From Phycisphaerales bacterium (lineage in GTDB: Bacteria > Planctomycetota > Phycisphaerae > Phycisphaerales > UBA1924), in assembly GCA_020845755.1 (NCBI GenBank), contig JADLFE010000030.1, positions 95,616 through 159,615 on the forward strand: a stretch of 64,000 nt of DNA. Reading direction: 5' to 3'. The notes beneath the pieces were generated by a model. The model ran no database searches. It was not told where the DNA came from and saw only the letters and a list, made by a program, of their open reading frames with translations. Positions 16,267 to 26,600 of the stretch are shown piece after piece. How positions within the stretch are numbered: the stretch's first letter is position 1; every line of letters starts with the position of its first letter. The position numbers and the translations under genes were made by a program.

Positions 16267-17487
16267 ATGGCGAAGAAGCGGATTGCGCTCGCGTATTCGG
16301 GAGGTCTTGACACTTCGTGCATCGTGCCGTGGCTGCGTGAGAATGTCGAGAACGCCGAGGTCATCTGCGTCGTCGGCGACGTGGGCCAGGGCGCCGACGA
16401 ATTGACGGGTGTGGAGAAGAAGGCCAAGGACTCGGGAGCGGCCGAGTGCCATGTCGTCGATCTCCGCAAGGAGTTTGTCGACGAGTTCGTCATGCCGACG
16501 GTCATCACCGGAGGCGTATACGAGGGCCGCTACCTGCTCGGCACCGCGATGGCGCGTCCGGTGCTCGCTCGGGCCCAAGTCATCGTCGCCAAGAAGACTG
16601 GCTGTTCGGCACTCTCGCACGGCTGCACGGGCAAGGGCAACGACCAGGTCCGCTTCGAGTCGGCCTACGCCGCACTCGCCCCGGAGATGGAACTCATCAT
16701 CCCGTGGCGTGATTCTCGCTGGAATCTCTCCGGGCGTCTGGCGATGCTCGATTACCTGAAGCAGCGCAACGTCCCCACCACCGCCAGCGCGACCAAGATC
16801 TACTCGCGCGACCGCAACCTCTGGCACATCAGCCACGAGGGCGGCGCGATCGAGGACCCGTGGAACGCGCCGCCCGAGGACGCGTGGATGCTGACCGCCG
16901 AGCCATCCAAGGCGCCGGACAAGGCCGAGGACGTGACGCTGACATTCGCCAAGGGGCGTCCGTTCGCGCTCAACGGCGCGAAGATGGAGGCATGGCAGAT
17001 TATCGAGAAGCTCAATTCCATCGCCGGAGCGCATGGCGTTGGGCGCGTGGACCTGGTCGAGAACCGGCGCGTCGGCATGAAGTCACGCGGGCTGTACGAA
17101 ACGCCGGGTGGCACCGTCGTCGTCGAGGCGCTCCGCGCGATCGAAGAACTGGTGCTCGACCGCGAGACACGCCACTACCGCGAGCACCTCGGGCTCACCT
17201 TCGCCGAACTTGTCTACGACGGACGCTGGTTCACGCCGCTGCGCGAGGCGCTGTGGGCCTGCGGCGAGAAGATCGCCGAGCGTCTCGACGGCGAGATCGT
17301 GGTGCGTCTCTTCAAGGGCACCGCGACCGCGGTGAAGCGCAAGAGCCCCAACTCGCTCTACGCCGAGAAGATGGTCAGCTTCGAGGGCGAGGAGATCTAC
17401 AGCCACAAGGACGCCGGCGGCTTCATCAAGCTGCTGTCGCTCCCGGAGCGCATCCGCGCGATCAAGGCCCACGGCGGAGCGAAGTAG
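16267..17487 (+). CDS. argG: argininosuccinate synthase
   Basis: 406 residues, normal length. The N-terminal ATP-binding P-loop-like motif is AYSGGLDTSC, followed by GDVGQG. Conserved GCTGKGNDQVRFE and YSRDRNLWHISHEGG segments bind aspartate and citrulline. It condenses citrulline and aspartate with ATP. AGAAAGAGAG lies seven bases before the ATG as ribosome site. It follows argF after 130 bases that contain a hairpin, so it may have some separate expression. Confidence 0.97.
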   Translation: MAKKRIALAYSGGLDTSCIVPWLRENVENAEVICVVGDVGQGADELTGVEKKAKDSGAAECHVVDLRKEFVDEFVMPTVITGGVYEGRYLLGTAMARPVLARAQVIVAKKTGCSALSHGCTGKGNDQVRFESAYAALAPEMELIIPWRDSRWNLSGRLAMLDYLKQRNVPTTASATKIYSRDRNLWHISHEGGAIEDPWNAPPEDAWMLTAEPSKAPDKAEDVTLTFAKGRPFALNGAKMEAWQIIEKLNSIAGAHGVGRVDLVENRRVGMKSRGLYETPGGTVVVEALRAIEELVLDRETRHYREHLGLTFAELVYDGRWFTPLREALWACGEKIAERLDGEIVVRLFKGTATAVKRKSPNSLYAEKMVSFEGEEIYSHKDAGGFIKLLSLPERIRAIKAHGGAK

Positions 17488-17595
17488 TCACCGTCCGGGT
17501 CGGTTTGAGCACCGCGGCACATTGCCATCCATGACACGACCGGCGCGACGAGCGCCTGTCGTTTTCGTTGAATAGTGGCCACGGCGTGCGGGCTC

Positions 17596-18141
17596 TTACC
17601 GCTTCCTTTTCGCCGCGATCACGCCGCCGATGATCGCGAGCATCGCCGCGCCCGGCGCGGGCACGAGATTGATGTCGGCGCCGAGCGGCCCGGCGATCGT
17701 GATCTTGTACGCGCCCTCGTCGAGCGCCCACGGCTCTTCGATCCAGTAGTACGACGCCGCCACAACCTGATAGGTCCCCTGCGACAAAGACAGCGGTGTG
17801 GTTCCGCCGATCAGGTCGCCGCCCAGATCACTTCCCCACAGGGCAAACGGCGCCGGCGAGAAGTAGTCCAGCGGGTTGTAGTCATTGGCATAGACGCCGA
17901 TCCACGGCGCGAGCGTCGTGTCGATCGCGTCCATCGAGATGGTGTACACGCCGTCCATGTTGATCGTGAACGTGAAGGCGTCGTAGTAGAACGTGTTCTG
18001 GTTGGGCGCGTCAGGGCCGTTGTATCCGATCGCGATCGAGTCGCTGGTGGTCAGCACGCCGTCGATCGAGAGCGGGTTGTCAGCCAGTGCCGAACCGGCC
18101 AAGGCGAGCGCCAGCGCGGCGCTCAGGTGCGTGGTCTTCAT
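17596..18141 (-). CDS. exported protein with PEP-CTERM-like sorting signal
   Basis: 181 residues. A Sec signal peptide ends near ALADNPLS (residues 1-21). The middle is a beta-rich domain with many Tyr, Asp and Gly (GVYTISMDAIDTT, GTYQVVAAS), like the PPC-type or DVUA0089-type folds of exported proteins. The C-terminus VPAPGAAMLAIIGGVIAAKR has the VPxP start, hydrophobic helix and basic end of PEP-CTERM proteins, which are cut by an exosortase. No enzymatic motif is seen. It interrupts the arg block on the opposite strand. Confidence 0.8.
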   Translation of the reverse strand: MKTTHLSAALALALAGSALADNPLSIDGVLTTSDSIAIGYNGPDAPNQNTFYYDAFTFTINMDGVYTISMDAIDTTLAPWIGVYANDYNPLDYFSPAPFALWGSDLGGDLIGGTTPLSLSQGTYQVVAASYYWIEEPWALDEGAYKITIAGPLGADINLVPAPGAAMLAIIGGVIAAKRKR

Positions 18142-18313
18142 CGTCTCTTCTCCTCAAGGCGGCCGGCGGAAGGCCGCGTCATTCACAGTGCGACGAAAGC
18201 CGTGTCCGCGGCTATTCGGCCCGCCCGCAATGGAGAGGCATCAATCCAGATTTTGATGCCGCGGGCGAGATTCGGCACCTGATCGCCCGCCAGTGGCGTG
18301 GTATGCTCCGCGC

Positions 18314-18544
18314 ATGGGCCTCTTTTCGCAATCCCCCACCGTCGCCGCACGGCGTTTGGCCGAAATCGAGCGAAAACTCGACCTCATCATGGCACATCTC
18401 GGCATCGAACTCCCGCCCGACGAGCATGAGGATGTCCGGGCATTAGCAGTGTCGGGCCAGAAGATCGAGGCGATCAAGCGATACCGCGACAAGACGGGCG
18501 CGGGCCTGGCGGAGGCCAAGGAATACGTTGATTCGATCGCATAG
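18314..18544 (+). CDS. small protein with ribosomal L7/L12 C-terminal-like domain
   Basis: 76 residues from the ATG of MGLFSQSPT. The first half is a short helical segment (RLAEIERKLDLIMAHLGI). The second half, KIEAIKRYRDKTGAGLAEAK followed by EYVDSIA, matches the conserved helix-turn-helix surface of the bL12 C-terminal domain that contacts translation factors. It is far too short for rplL and lacks the N-terminal dimer domain. Such stand-alone domains are common and have no settled role. Confidence 0.75.
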   Translation: MGLFSQSPTVAARRLAEIERKLDLIMAHLGIELPPDEHEDVRALAVSGQKIEAIKRYRDKTGAGLAEAKEYVDSIA

Positions 18545-18594
18545 GCATTGGCTTCAGTACGACATGCACCACGAATGACACCAGCGAGAAGCAC

Positions 18595-19185
18595 ATGCAG
18601 AGCAAAGCCAAGACTGTTCAGGCGTACCTGAAGGAACTCCCCGAGGATCGGCGTGCGGCGATCTCTGCGGTGCGCGACGTGATCCTGAAGAACCTCGATC
18701 CGATATTCGAAGAGGGAATGAACTACGGCATGATCGGCTACTACGTGCCGCACAGCGTGTACCCCGCGGGCTATCACTGCGATCCATCAAAGCCGCTCCC
18801 GTTCGCGGGGCTCGCGTCGCAGAAGCAGCACATGTCGGTGTACCTCATGTCCGCGTACGGCGACAAGGGCGAGTACGCCAAACTCGTCGAGGGATTCAAG
18901 AAGGCCGGCAAGAAACTCGACATGGGCGCGTGCTGCGTGCGATTCAAGAAGCTGGAGGACCTGCCGCTCGACGTGATAGGGGCGGCCGTGAATCGCGTGC
19001 CCGCCAAGACCTACATCGAACGCTACGAGTCGGTGCTCGAATCGATGGGACGCGGGCGGAACCGCAAGCCCCAGGCGCAGCAAGCTCGTGAAAAGAAGGC
19101 CGCGGTGAAGAAGAGCACGCGGGCCAAGAAGGCGTCGACCCCAAAGGGCGGCGCGAGGAAGAAGGCGAAGAAGAAGGGGAAGTAG
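18595..19185 (+). CDS. DUF1801-family protein with histone H1-like Lys/Ala tail
   Basis: 196 residues. Residues 1-140 match DUF1801 (YdhG-like): a helical start (VQAYLKELPEDRRAAISAVR), GMNYGMIGYYVP, and a later region with CCVRFKKLEDLPLDVI. From about residue 150 it has a tail of Lys, Ala, Arg and Ser with KKA and KKS repeats, resembling histone H1 or chlamydial HC-type tails, which would bind nucleic acid. DUF1801 function is unknown. The fusion is unusual. Confidence 0.82.
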   Translation: MQSKAKTVQAYLKELPEDRRAAISAVRDVILKNLDPIFEEGMNYGMIGYYVPHSVYPAGYHCDPSKPLPFAGLASQKQHMSVYLMSAYGDKGEYAKLVEGFKKAGKKLDMGACCVRFKKLEDLPLDVIGAAVNRVPAKTYIERYESVLESMGRGRNRKPQAQQAREKKAAVKKSTRAKKASTPKGGARKKAKKKGK

Positions 19186-19212
19186 CCTCCAACGTCTGGG
19201 ATTCGCACTGGA

Positions 19213-20124
19213 TTGGCACGCCAGCCAAAGTCGTCCAAGCCGCCGCCAAGAGTTGATGGACATCTACCATCGTGGGTGCCAGCGGCCTCGCCAACTTCGC
19301 CTGATCTCGCCTCCGCGGCCCGCGAACATCTGGCCGATCGCGTGCGAATGATCGCGAAGATCTGTCACCACATGGAGAATTCCGGGCGATGCTCGCGGGC
19401 GGATGTTCACGATCTGCGCCGCGCGTGCCGTGCCGCCGAGGCCGCGGCGTGGCTGCTCTCCCCGGCAAGCAACGCCACCTTCGAGCAGTTCCGCGCCTGC
19501 CTGAAACGACTCCGCCGCCGGGCCGGCGAGGTGCGAGACGTGGATGTCGCCCGCCTGGTTCTTCGGCCGCTTGAGAGGACCAGTGCCACGAGCGCGACCG
19601 CGGCCCGCGTGCGAAACTCGCTCAAGAAAGTCCGTAGGCGCCGCTCCGACCGCCTCCTCCGGTTCCTCGACGAACATTCCCGCGGCGGCATTGATCGCCC
19701 CGCCGCCGAACTCCTGGCCGCATGCAAAGGCCTAGCCGACCGTGAGGTGCTGGTCTCGCTGCGGTCGCTCGAATCGCGGGTGCGTCGATTGGCCGCTGCA
19801 CGGCCACGATCGATCGAGGCACTCCACACGCTGCGGATTGCTGGAAAGAGGGCCGTGCTCGCCGGCGAGATCCTCCGACCCATGCCGAGAGAGTCCAACC
19901 CCCTCGCGGCCCTGGTCGATCAGATCGGACGTCTGCTCGACATCCAAGTAGCGCTAGCCTTGGTTCGCGATGAGTTCGGCGATGCTCCAAGCATGAACGG
20001 CCTGAACGCCTCACGAATCCTAACGGCACTCAAAGGCATAGCTCGCGCTGAGAAATCGAAGCTCATCTCGCTCGGCTCGCCGTTCGCACGCTCTCCTCGC
20101 TCGCTGCCCCGAAGCCTGCAATGA
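19213..20124 (+). CDS. CHAD-domain protein
   Basis: Up to 303 residues, start uncertain: no good ribosome site is seen before the TTG at 19213, and a GTG at 19276 is an alternative. The body is helical and very basic, with the CHAD pattern of His and Arg or Lys: VHDLRRACRAAEA, CLKRLRRRAGEVRDVDVA and ALHTLRIAGKRAVLAGEIL. CHAD domains bind polyphosphate through such surfaces and often localise to polyphosphate granules. No CYTH/triphosphatase domain is attached. It ends eight bases before argH and may be co-transcribed with it. Confidence 0.8.
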   Translation: MARQPKSSKPPPRVDGHLPSWVPAASPTSPDLASAAREHLADRVRMIAKICHHMENSGRCSRADVHDLRRACRAAEAAAWLLSPASNATFEQFRACLKRLRRRAGEVRDVDVARLVLRPLERTSATSATAARVRNSLKKVRRRRSDRLLRFLDEHSRGGIDRPAAELLAACKGLADREVLVSLRSLESRVRRLAAARPRSIEALHTLRIAGKRAVLAGEILRPMPRESNPLAALVDQIGRLLDIQVALALVRDEFGDAPSMNGLNASRILTALKGIARAEKSKLISLGSPFARSPRSLPRSLQ

Positions 20125-20131
20125 TCTGGCC

Positions 20132-21526
20132 ATGTCAAGAGGACTTGCCCAGGGGCGTTTCGACGCCGAAGCCGACCCGCTCTTCCGCCAGCTCAACGAC
20201 TCGCTCCCCTTCGATCATCGCCTGCTCGTGCAGGACATCGAGGGCTCGATCGCCTGGGCCGCGGCCATCGCCGGCGCGGGCGTGCTCAGCGCCGACGAAC
20301 TTGCCCAGCTCACGACGGCCCTGAACTCGCTCCTCGCCGAGGCCAAGGCCAGCCCCGATCTCATCCTGCAATCCCTTGGGCGCGACGAGGACGTTCACTC
20401 CTACGTCGAGCGCCGCCTGATCGAGAGCGTGGGTGCGCTGGGCAAGAAACTCCACACCGGGCGCAGCCGCAACGATCAGGTCGCAACCGACCTTCGACTC
20501 TGGACGCGAGGCGCGATCGACGCCCGCCTCGGCGAACTGCGCGAGGCGCGAATCTCGCTCGTCAACCTCGCCGATCGAGAGCGAGCAACGATCCTGCCGG
20601 GCTACACGCACCTGCAAAGAGCCCAGCCGATTCTGTTTGCCCACTGGGCCTTGGCATATGAGTCCATGCTCGCACGGGACGTGGCACGCCTCTCCGACTG
20701 CCGCGCGCGCGTCAACATCTGCCCGCTCGGCTCCGCTGCACTCGCCGGCACGACGTATCCGATCGATCGCGTGAAGCTCGCGCGTGATCTTGGCTTTACC
20801 TCGCCCAGCGCCAACAGCCTCGACGCCACCGCCGACCGCGATTTCATCGCCGAGACGCTCTTCTGCATCGCGCAGGCCTCCGTGCATCTCTCGCGCATGG
20901 CCGAGGACCTCATCCTCTTCATGACGCAGGAATACGGGTTTGTCGAGATGGGCGACAGTGTGACAAGCGGCAGCAGTCTTATGCCGCAGAAGAAGAACCC
21001 CGACGCGTGCGAGCTGCTCCGCGGCAAATCGGGACGCATGATCGGCTCGCTGGTCTCGATCCTCACGACCATGAAGGGCCTGCCGTTGGCGTACAACAAG
21101 GACCTGCAGGAAGACAAGGAGCCGCTCTTTGATGCGATGGAGCAGATCTCGATGTGCCTGCGCGTCGTGCCGCGTGTGCTCGACGGTCTGAAGGTCCGGC
21201 GCGACGCCTGCCGCGACGCGGCCATGGGCGGCTATGCCAACGCGACGGAACTCGCCGATTACCTGGTCGGAAAGGGAGTTCCCTTCCGAGAGGCCCACGA
21301 CATCGTGGGTCGCCTGGTGCGCCACGCCATCTCGAAATACGTGAAACTCGAAGAACTTGCGCTCGTCGATTTCACCGAGCAGTGCAAGACGATCGGCCCG
21401 GACGTCTACGAGGCGCTCAAGCTCGATACAGGACTCGCGAGGCGCGAAGTCCTCGGCGGCACGGGGCCCAAGGCCGTCGCCGAGGCGATCGAGCGGGCAC
21501 GGGCCTCGCTCCGGGATTTTCATTGA
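20132..21526 (+). CDS. argH: argininosuccinate lyase
   Basis: 464 residues. HTGRSRNDQVATDLRLW and the fumarase-superfamily signature GSSLMPQKKNPD are intact, with the catalytic Ser in the SSLMPQ loop. The His in YTHLQRAQP is also present. It splits argininosuccinate into arginine and fumarate, the last step of the pathway. It is separated from argG by four unrelated genes (about 2.6 kb), one on the other strand, so the arg block has been broken up in this lineage or never fully joined. Confidence 0.97.
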   Translation: MSRGLAQGRFDAEADPLFRQLNDSLPFDHRLLVQDIEGSIAWAAAIAGAGVLSADELAQLTTALNSLLAEAKASPDLILQSLGRDEDVHSYVERRLIESVGALGKKLHTGRSRNDQVATDLRLWTRGAIDARLGELREARISLVNLADRERATILPGYTHLQRAQPILFAHWALAYESMLARDVARLSDCRARVNICPLGSAALAGTTYPIDRVKLARDLGFTSPSANSLDATADRDFIAETLFCIAQASVHLSRMAEDLILFMTQEYGFVEMGDSVTSGSSLMPQKKNPDACELLRGKSGRMIGSLVSILTTMKGLPLAYNKDLQEDKEPLFDAMEQISMCLRVVPRVLDGLKVRRDACRDAAMGGYANATELADYLVGKGVPFREAHDIVGRLVRHAISKYVKLEELALVDFTEQCKTIGPDVYEALKLDTGLARREVLGGTGPKAVAEAIERARASLRDFH

Positions 21527-21611
21527 CCAGCCGGGCTTGATCCGCCACAATCCTGCGACATGAATTTGCACGCCACGGCTTGAACCCGCGCAATCGCGAA
21601 GGAGGATGACC

Positions 21612-23603
21612 GTGCGACTCGAACGAGGCATCGTCGCTGGATTGGTTCTGTTCTTGACCGCCGGGACCACAACCGCCCAGAGCACACGCCTGATCAAGCA
21701 ATCCGATTACGAAAGCCGACTCCGCGGCCTGTGGCTGGGCGAGTGCATCGCCAACTGGACCGGACTGCGAACGGAAGCCTCGCGCACCTCGCCTCCCTTC
21801 TTCACCGACGCCGACTGGGGAACCCAGCCGACCGGAGCGCACGGCCCGATCGTCTTCGTCACCGAGCAGAACCCTTGGCGTGCCGACGACGACACGGACA
21901 TCGAGTATGTCTACACGCACCTGGTCCGTGTCGACGCCACCAACGAACTCTCGCCCGCGCAGATCCGCGACGGCTGGATCGAGCACATCAACCGCTCCAT
22001 CTGGGTCAGCAATAAATCGGCTCGCACGCTCATGGATCGTGGAGTCACGCCGCCCGGTACGGCCTACGGCGTGGCGAATCCCAACTGGCTCATGATCGAC
22101 GCGCAACTGACCACCGAGATATTCGGTGCGCTGGCGCCGGGCATGCCGCACGAGGCGTTGCGCTTCGCCGCGCGGCCGATCGCCACCACCGCGGGGAGCC
22201 ACGCCGCGATGGCGTCACGCTTCTTTGCGCTGCTGTACTCCTCTGCGCCTGTGGCGCCGAGATCGCTCTCGCCGCACGAGAAGAACCTCTGGCTGATCGA
22301 GCGAGCCCGGGCCTTCATGCCCGAGGGCTCCAAGGCCGCGGGCATCGTTGACTTTGTGCGTGCCGACGCCCTGGCCAACCCGGATCAGGACGATTGGGAG
22401 AGCACACGCGACAAGATCTACGCCCGCTATCAGCGCGACGCGACCATCAACGGCTTCCGCTATCGCGGCTGGTACGAATCGAGCATCAACTTCGCCACCG
22501 CGATCATGGCTCTCATCTACGGGCAAGGCGATTACAAACGCACCATCCAGATCGGCACGCTCTCGGGCTGGGACTCCGACAATCCAACAGCCACGCTCGG
22601 CGGGCTGCTCGGCCTGCTCAACGGCGAGCAGTGGGTGCGCGACGCCTTTCCCGACAAGACCATCTCGTCGCTCTACTGGGCGACCGCCACCCGCGACAAT
22701 CTGCCCGATTGGACGCCCACCGAGGCGGGAGAGGACCGGTTCGATCTCCTCGCCGCCCGCATGATCCCGATGGTGGAGAGGACCATCCTCGACGCGGGCG
22801 GGCTCGTTGACGATTCGCGCGGCCAGTGGCTGCTCGCACCGGTGCCGGCGGTCCCGGTCAACTCGCTCGACCCCAACTGGAGAGAATGGCTCGCCAGCGC
22901 GAATCGGTCGGTCCGCGCCGGCGGCGGCGTCGTCACCGCAACGACGAACATCGTCGGTGCGCCGTGGGGCTGCCAATGCAGCGGCGTGCCGGCGTGCATC
23001 GCCAACGGCTACGAACTCGACTGGTCGGGTCTGGAGCCCGGCGAGAGCGGGCGCGTTCAGTTCTCCTCACGCATCACGACCCCAACCCCCGGGGCGGTGC
23101 TGCAACTCACGGTTGAATACAGCCTGCCCGTCAACGCACGAACCATCCGCTTCATCGAGGGAGACCAGTGGGCCGACGCCGACGAGGGTGGCTGGTTCGA
23201 TACGCTGAGCGTTGAGATCCGCGTCGCCGGAGTCTGGAGTTCGCTCCCGGCTCAGACGACGCAGAGCGAATCGCTCGATCCGGCACGCCCGTTCCAGACC
23301 ATCGAGTGGCGGCTCCCGTTGACCGTCGCCGGGGTGACCGGGGTGCGAATCCGCGGGCCGGTCGGCGGCTCGTGGGGCTATGCGACCTGCCTCGAACTCG
23401 ACGCGCTCGACGACACGCCAACACCATGGGCCACGTTCGATCTCAATCTCGACGGCGTCGTTGATATCGAGGACCTGTACTTCTGGCGCGACCATCCGAT
23501 CGATCTCAACGGCGACGCGGTCGCGAGCAGTGACGACCTTGTGTTCCTCGAGGCCGCGGCACGCTGGCGGGAACTCGACGACATGAGTTTCCTCCGGCGC
23601 TGA
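21612..23603 (+). CDS. secreted ADP-ribosylglycohydrolase-family protein with dockerin-like tail
   Basis: 663 residues from a GTG placed six bases after AAGGAGG; an ATG six bases earlier is less likely because it touches that site. A Sec signal (GIVAGLVLFLTAGTTTAQ) opens it. The main domain is of the ADP-ribosylglycohydrolase fold: LRGLWLGECIANWTG, the metal motif DDDTD at 92-96, and GWDSDNPTATLGGLLG, which supplies the second metal site. Then come beta-rich segments. The last 55 residues are dockerin/EF-hand-like, with DLNLDGVVDIEDLYF and DLNGDAVASSDDLVF. Most ADP-ribosylglycohydrolases are cytosolic, so export is notable. The extracellular substrate is unknown. Confidence 0.82.
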   Translation: MRLERGIVAGLVLFLTAGTTTAQSTRLIKQSDYESRLRGLWLGECIANWTGLRTEASRTSPPFFTDADWGTQPTGAHGPIVFVTEQNPWRADDDTDIEYVYTHLVRVDATNELSPAQIRDGWIEHINRSIWVSNKSARTLMDRGVTPPGTAYGVANPNWLMIDAQLTTEIFGALAPGMPHEALRFAARPIATTAGSHAAMASRFFALLYSSAPVAPRSLSPHEKNLWLIERARAFMPEGSKAAGIVDFVRADALANPDQDDWESTRDKIYARYQRDATINGFRYRGWYESSINFATAIMALIYGQGDYKRTIQIGTLSGWDSDNPTATLGGLLGLLNGEQWVRDAFPDKTISSLYWATATRDNLPDWTPTEAGEDRFDLLAARMIPMVERTILDAGGLVDDSRGQWLLAPVPAVPVNSLDPNWREWLASANRSVRAGGGVVTATTNIVGAPWGCQCSGVPACIANGYELDWSGLEPGESGRVQFSSRITTPTPGAVLQLTVEYSLPVNARTIRFIEGDQWADADEGGWFDTLSVEIRVAGVWSSLPAQTTQSESLDPARPFQTIEWRLPLTVAGVTGVRIRGPVGGSWGYATCLELDALDDTPTPWATFDLNLDGVVDIEDLYFWRDHPIDLNGDAVASSDDLVFLEAAARWRELDDMSFLRR

Positions 23604-23632
23604 TGCATCGACCCCGACGCGCAAGAAAGAAA

Positions 23633-23656
23633 GCGGGGCGCTATGACGCGCCCCGC
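23633..23656 (-). terminator. terminator of the giant surface protein gene
   Basis: Perfect nine-pair stem GCGGGGCGC / GCGCCCCGC with a six-base loop. On the minus strand it is followed by TTTCTTTCTTG. It lies between convergent genes and may stop transcription both ways. Confidence 0.8.
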
Positions 23657-23693
23657 GGGGTGAACTCTTGATTCCTGTTCGCGGCCCGATCGC

Positions 23694-26600
23694 TTACGCG
23701 AACTGGCTGTACGGGACAGTGATGCCCAGCGGCACGCCCGATGTCGTCCAACCGCCGCCGAGGTAAAGGTCATAGTGCGTCATGGTCGCGGTGATGGGCA
23801 CCACCGATTCGATCAGGACGCTGAAGTAATTGAGGCCGGGGCGATCGATGATGAGTTGCGAGAGTTCGTGGAGTTTGACCTGCGCGAAGTCGCCGGCCAC
23901 GACGGGTACGTTGACAGTCAGCGTGTCGTTGACGCCTGTGAACTGCAGCGTGACCTTGACGGTGACATCGATGTTGGTGGGGTTGGAGAAGGCGAGGGTC
24001 TCGAAGTAGAGCGAGCCGGCAAGAGCGGTGTTGATGAAGGCATCGCCGAAGTAGAGTGTGTTGGAGGCAACGCTGGTGGTTCCGGTTGCATCGGCGTCGC
24101 CGAAACTGCGCTGGCTGCCGGTCACGACAACGGGGACGTTGGAGGAATAGGCGATGCCGACCGGCTGATTGGCAACGAACTGAAGGGCGGCGCCCTTGAG
24201 GACGACGGTGCGTCCGGCCGGGACATTGATGACGCGGATGAGGTCTGGCAGATCGGCGACGATGTACTTGCCGCGGATCTGGACGGCCGCCACGCTCCCG
24301 GTCGGATTGAAGATGACCAATTCGGCTGTGGAGGTGTCGCCGTTGGTGAGTTGCGGAACGGTGCCGGTTGTGCTCCCGCCGATGGAGTCTCCGACGAGCG
24401 CGAAGCCCTCGCCGTTGACCGCGTCGTAATGGGAGAGCGATGCCGCGATGCCGATGAAGTCGATCTGGTCCTGTGAGTTGGTGGCGGCGGCGGAGAGCGT
24501 GGCGCCAGAGACGCCGATGGGCCATGTCGCGATATCGTGGATATTGAACCCGAATCGCTTGCCGGCGTCGACGGTCTGGTTATAGGTAAGCGATTCGCCG
24601 TTGGGCCCGAACGCCCTGAGGGTGACGGTGACACTGAAGGGGTTGGGGTTGTAATACGGGATAATGTCGACGACGGCGCCGGGAACGCGCTCGACGCGGG
24701 CGAAGGTCCATTCGCTGCTGAGCGACGGGGTGAAACTGTCGCCGATCGCCGAACCGAAGTCGTAGTGGGCGAGCGTCGCACCGAGAAGGCCGGTCGACTC
24801 GACCACGATCGCGTAGGGCTTGTTGGGGAGGACGCCGGTGGCGTAGCCGTTGGCGGCGTTGCTGATCGTCACGCCGTCGCGTGCGCCCGCGGCGATCGTG
24901 AGGTTGTTTGCGACGACCGACTCGGGGCTGCCGTCCTCGTAGCGGAGGCGGATGGTGTACTGAACGGCGAAGTCGTTCGTATTGGCCAGCGAGACGAACT
25001 CTCGGATGCTCGGGCTGGAGTAGCCCTCGGGGAAGTAGAGGTAACTGGTGCCCGGCTCGGTGTCGACGAGGACCTCATAGGCACCCACGCCGCTCCCGAT
25101 GCCCGAAACGATGATCCAGTAATCGGCGTTGGAATTCGCGGTGAAGGAGACGTTGGCGTTGGCGCCGGGGATGCCCGCGGCGTCGTAGACCACCACCGCT
25201 TCCTCGGTCGCGGCGTTGAGGATCGTGACCGCCGCGTCGAGGACCGACCCGGTTGGTGTCCGTACCTGCACGAAGGCGCGCCCGCTGGTGCGCCCGCCCA
25301 TGAGCGTGGATGTACGGAAGCGGAAGAGATCGCGGTCGCCGGCGACATTGATGGTGTCGCTGACATGCCCGTCGCCGTTGCGCGGGTTGATGACGATCGA
25401 GGTTGGGGTATTGAAGTCGATCTGGCCAGGATCATCGCCGTCGCCGTTGGGCGGAGAATCGCCGTCGACGATGAGTTGGTATTCGCCCGTGAGCGTCGCG
25501 GGTGGGTCGAGGTTCTCGACCGCGGAGATCAGCACGTAGTACGTGATGCTGCTGCTCAGGGACGGGAAGGTGTAGGTGACCGCGACCGGCGTCGAGGCGT
25601 TGGGGATGTCGTTGGTGGTGGCCTCACCGATCAGGGTCTGCGTGTTGTCGAAGATCCGTACCCGTGGAGCGAACCGCCCGGAGGTGGTGTAATACGACGT
25701 GAGCGTGATCACGACCGGCCCGGTCTTGATGGGCGAGAACTTGAAGAGATCGGTGTCGTCGTTGGGGAGCAACTTGGGATTGCCCAGGTCGCCGGGGATG
25801 CCGTTGCCGATCACGCCGTTGCCCGTAAGCCCGCTCATCGGGATGTTGAAGGCGATATCGAATTCGGTGATGTTGGGGTAGTCGTCGACGACGGGGCTGT
25901 TCACCGAAATGGTGTACGCCCCGAAGGTCGTGGTGGAGTTGGAGATAAGCACGAAGTAGGAGTGCCCGCGGACGACATTGAAGATGCCCGTGTCGGCGGG
26001 GTCGAAGGTGAACCCGTCGTCGAATGCGGTTCCGGTCGCGATGGTGACCGGCACGCCGTCGACGAGTTCGATGATGCTGACGGTTGGAACGATGGTGCTT
26101 CCGCTGGGACGCGAAACGATGACGCCAGCCTCGCCGCCCGCAGCCGCGGTGAAGGTGAAGAGGTCGGTGTCGGAGAGTTTCTCGGTCTCGCCGGTCGACA
26201 CGCCGGACCCTGTGCCCGGGTCGATGGTGATGCCGGACGCGTACGTGTACTCGCCCGCGTCGGGGTGATCGTCGGTCGGCGGGAACGTGAGCGTGACGGT
26301 GTAGTCACCGTACTCATCGGAGAGATCGACGCCCTGGATCACGATGTAGTAGTACGAGTAGGTGCGATCGGTGAGCGTGGAAGTGCGGTCAGGCGTGACG
26401 GGGAATGAGACCTGCGCATCGTGGTTGGTCGTGGAGGTTCCGTCGGCGAATGCGATCCGCAGGAGGATCGGGTTGCCCGCGAGGTCCTCGGTCGCCTCGT
26501 AGATGGTCACGTAGGGCGTGAGCGTGCTGCTGCTCTTGCTGTGCACGTTCACGGTCATGACCTGGTAGTCGTACGACGTGAAGCGGATGACATCGGTGTC

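Noticed and set aside
24537..26408. 623-residue plus-strand frame
   Set aside because: It is the exact antisense of the giant surface protein gene; the high GC makes long antisense frames common. Composition (Asp, Gly, Val, Arg in simple runs) has no protein-like motif.
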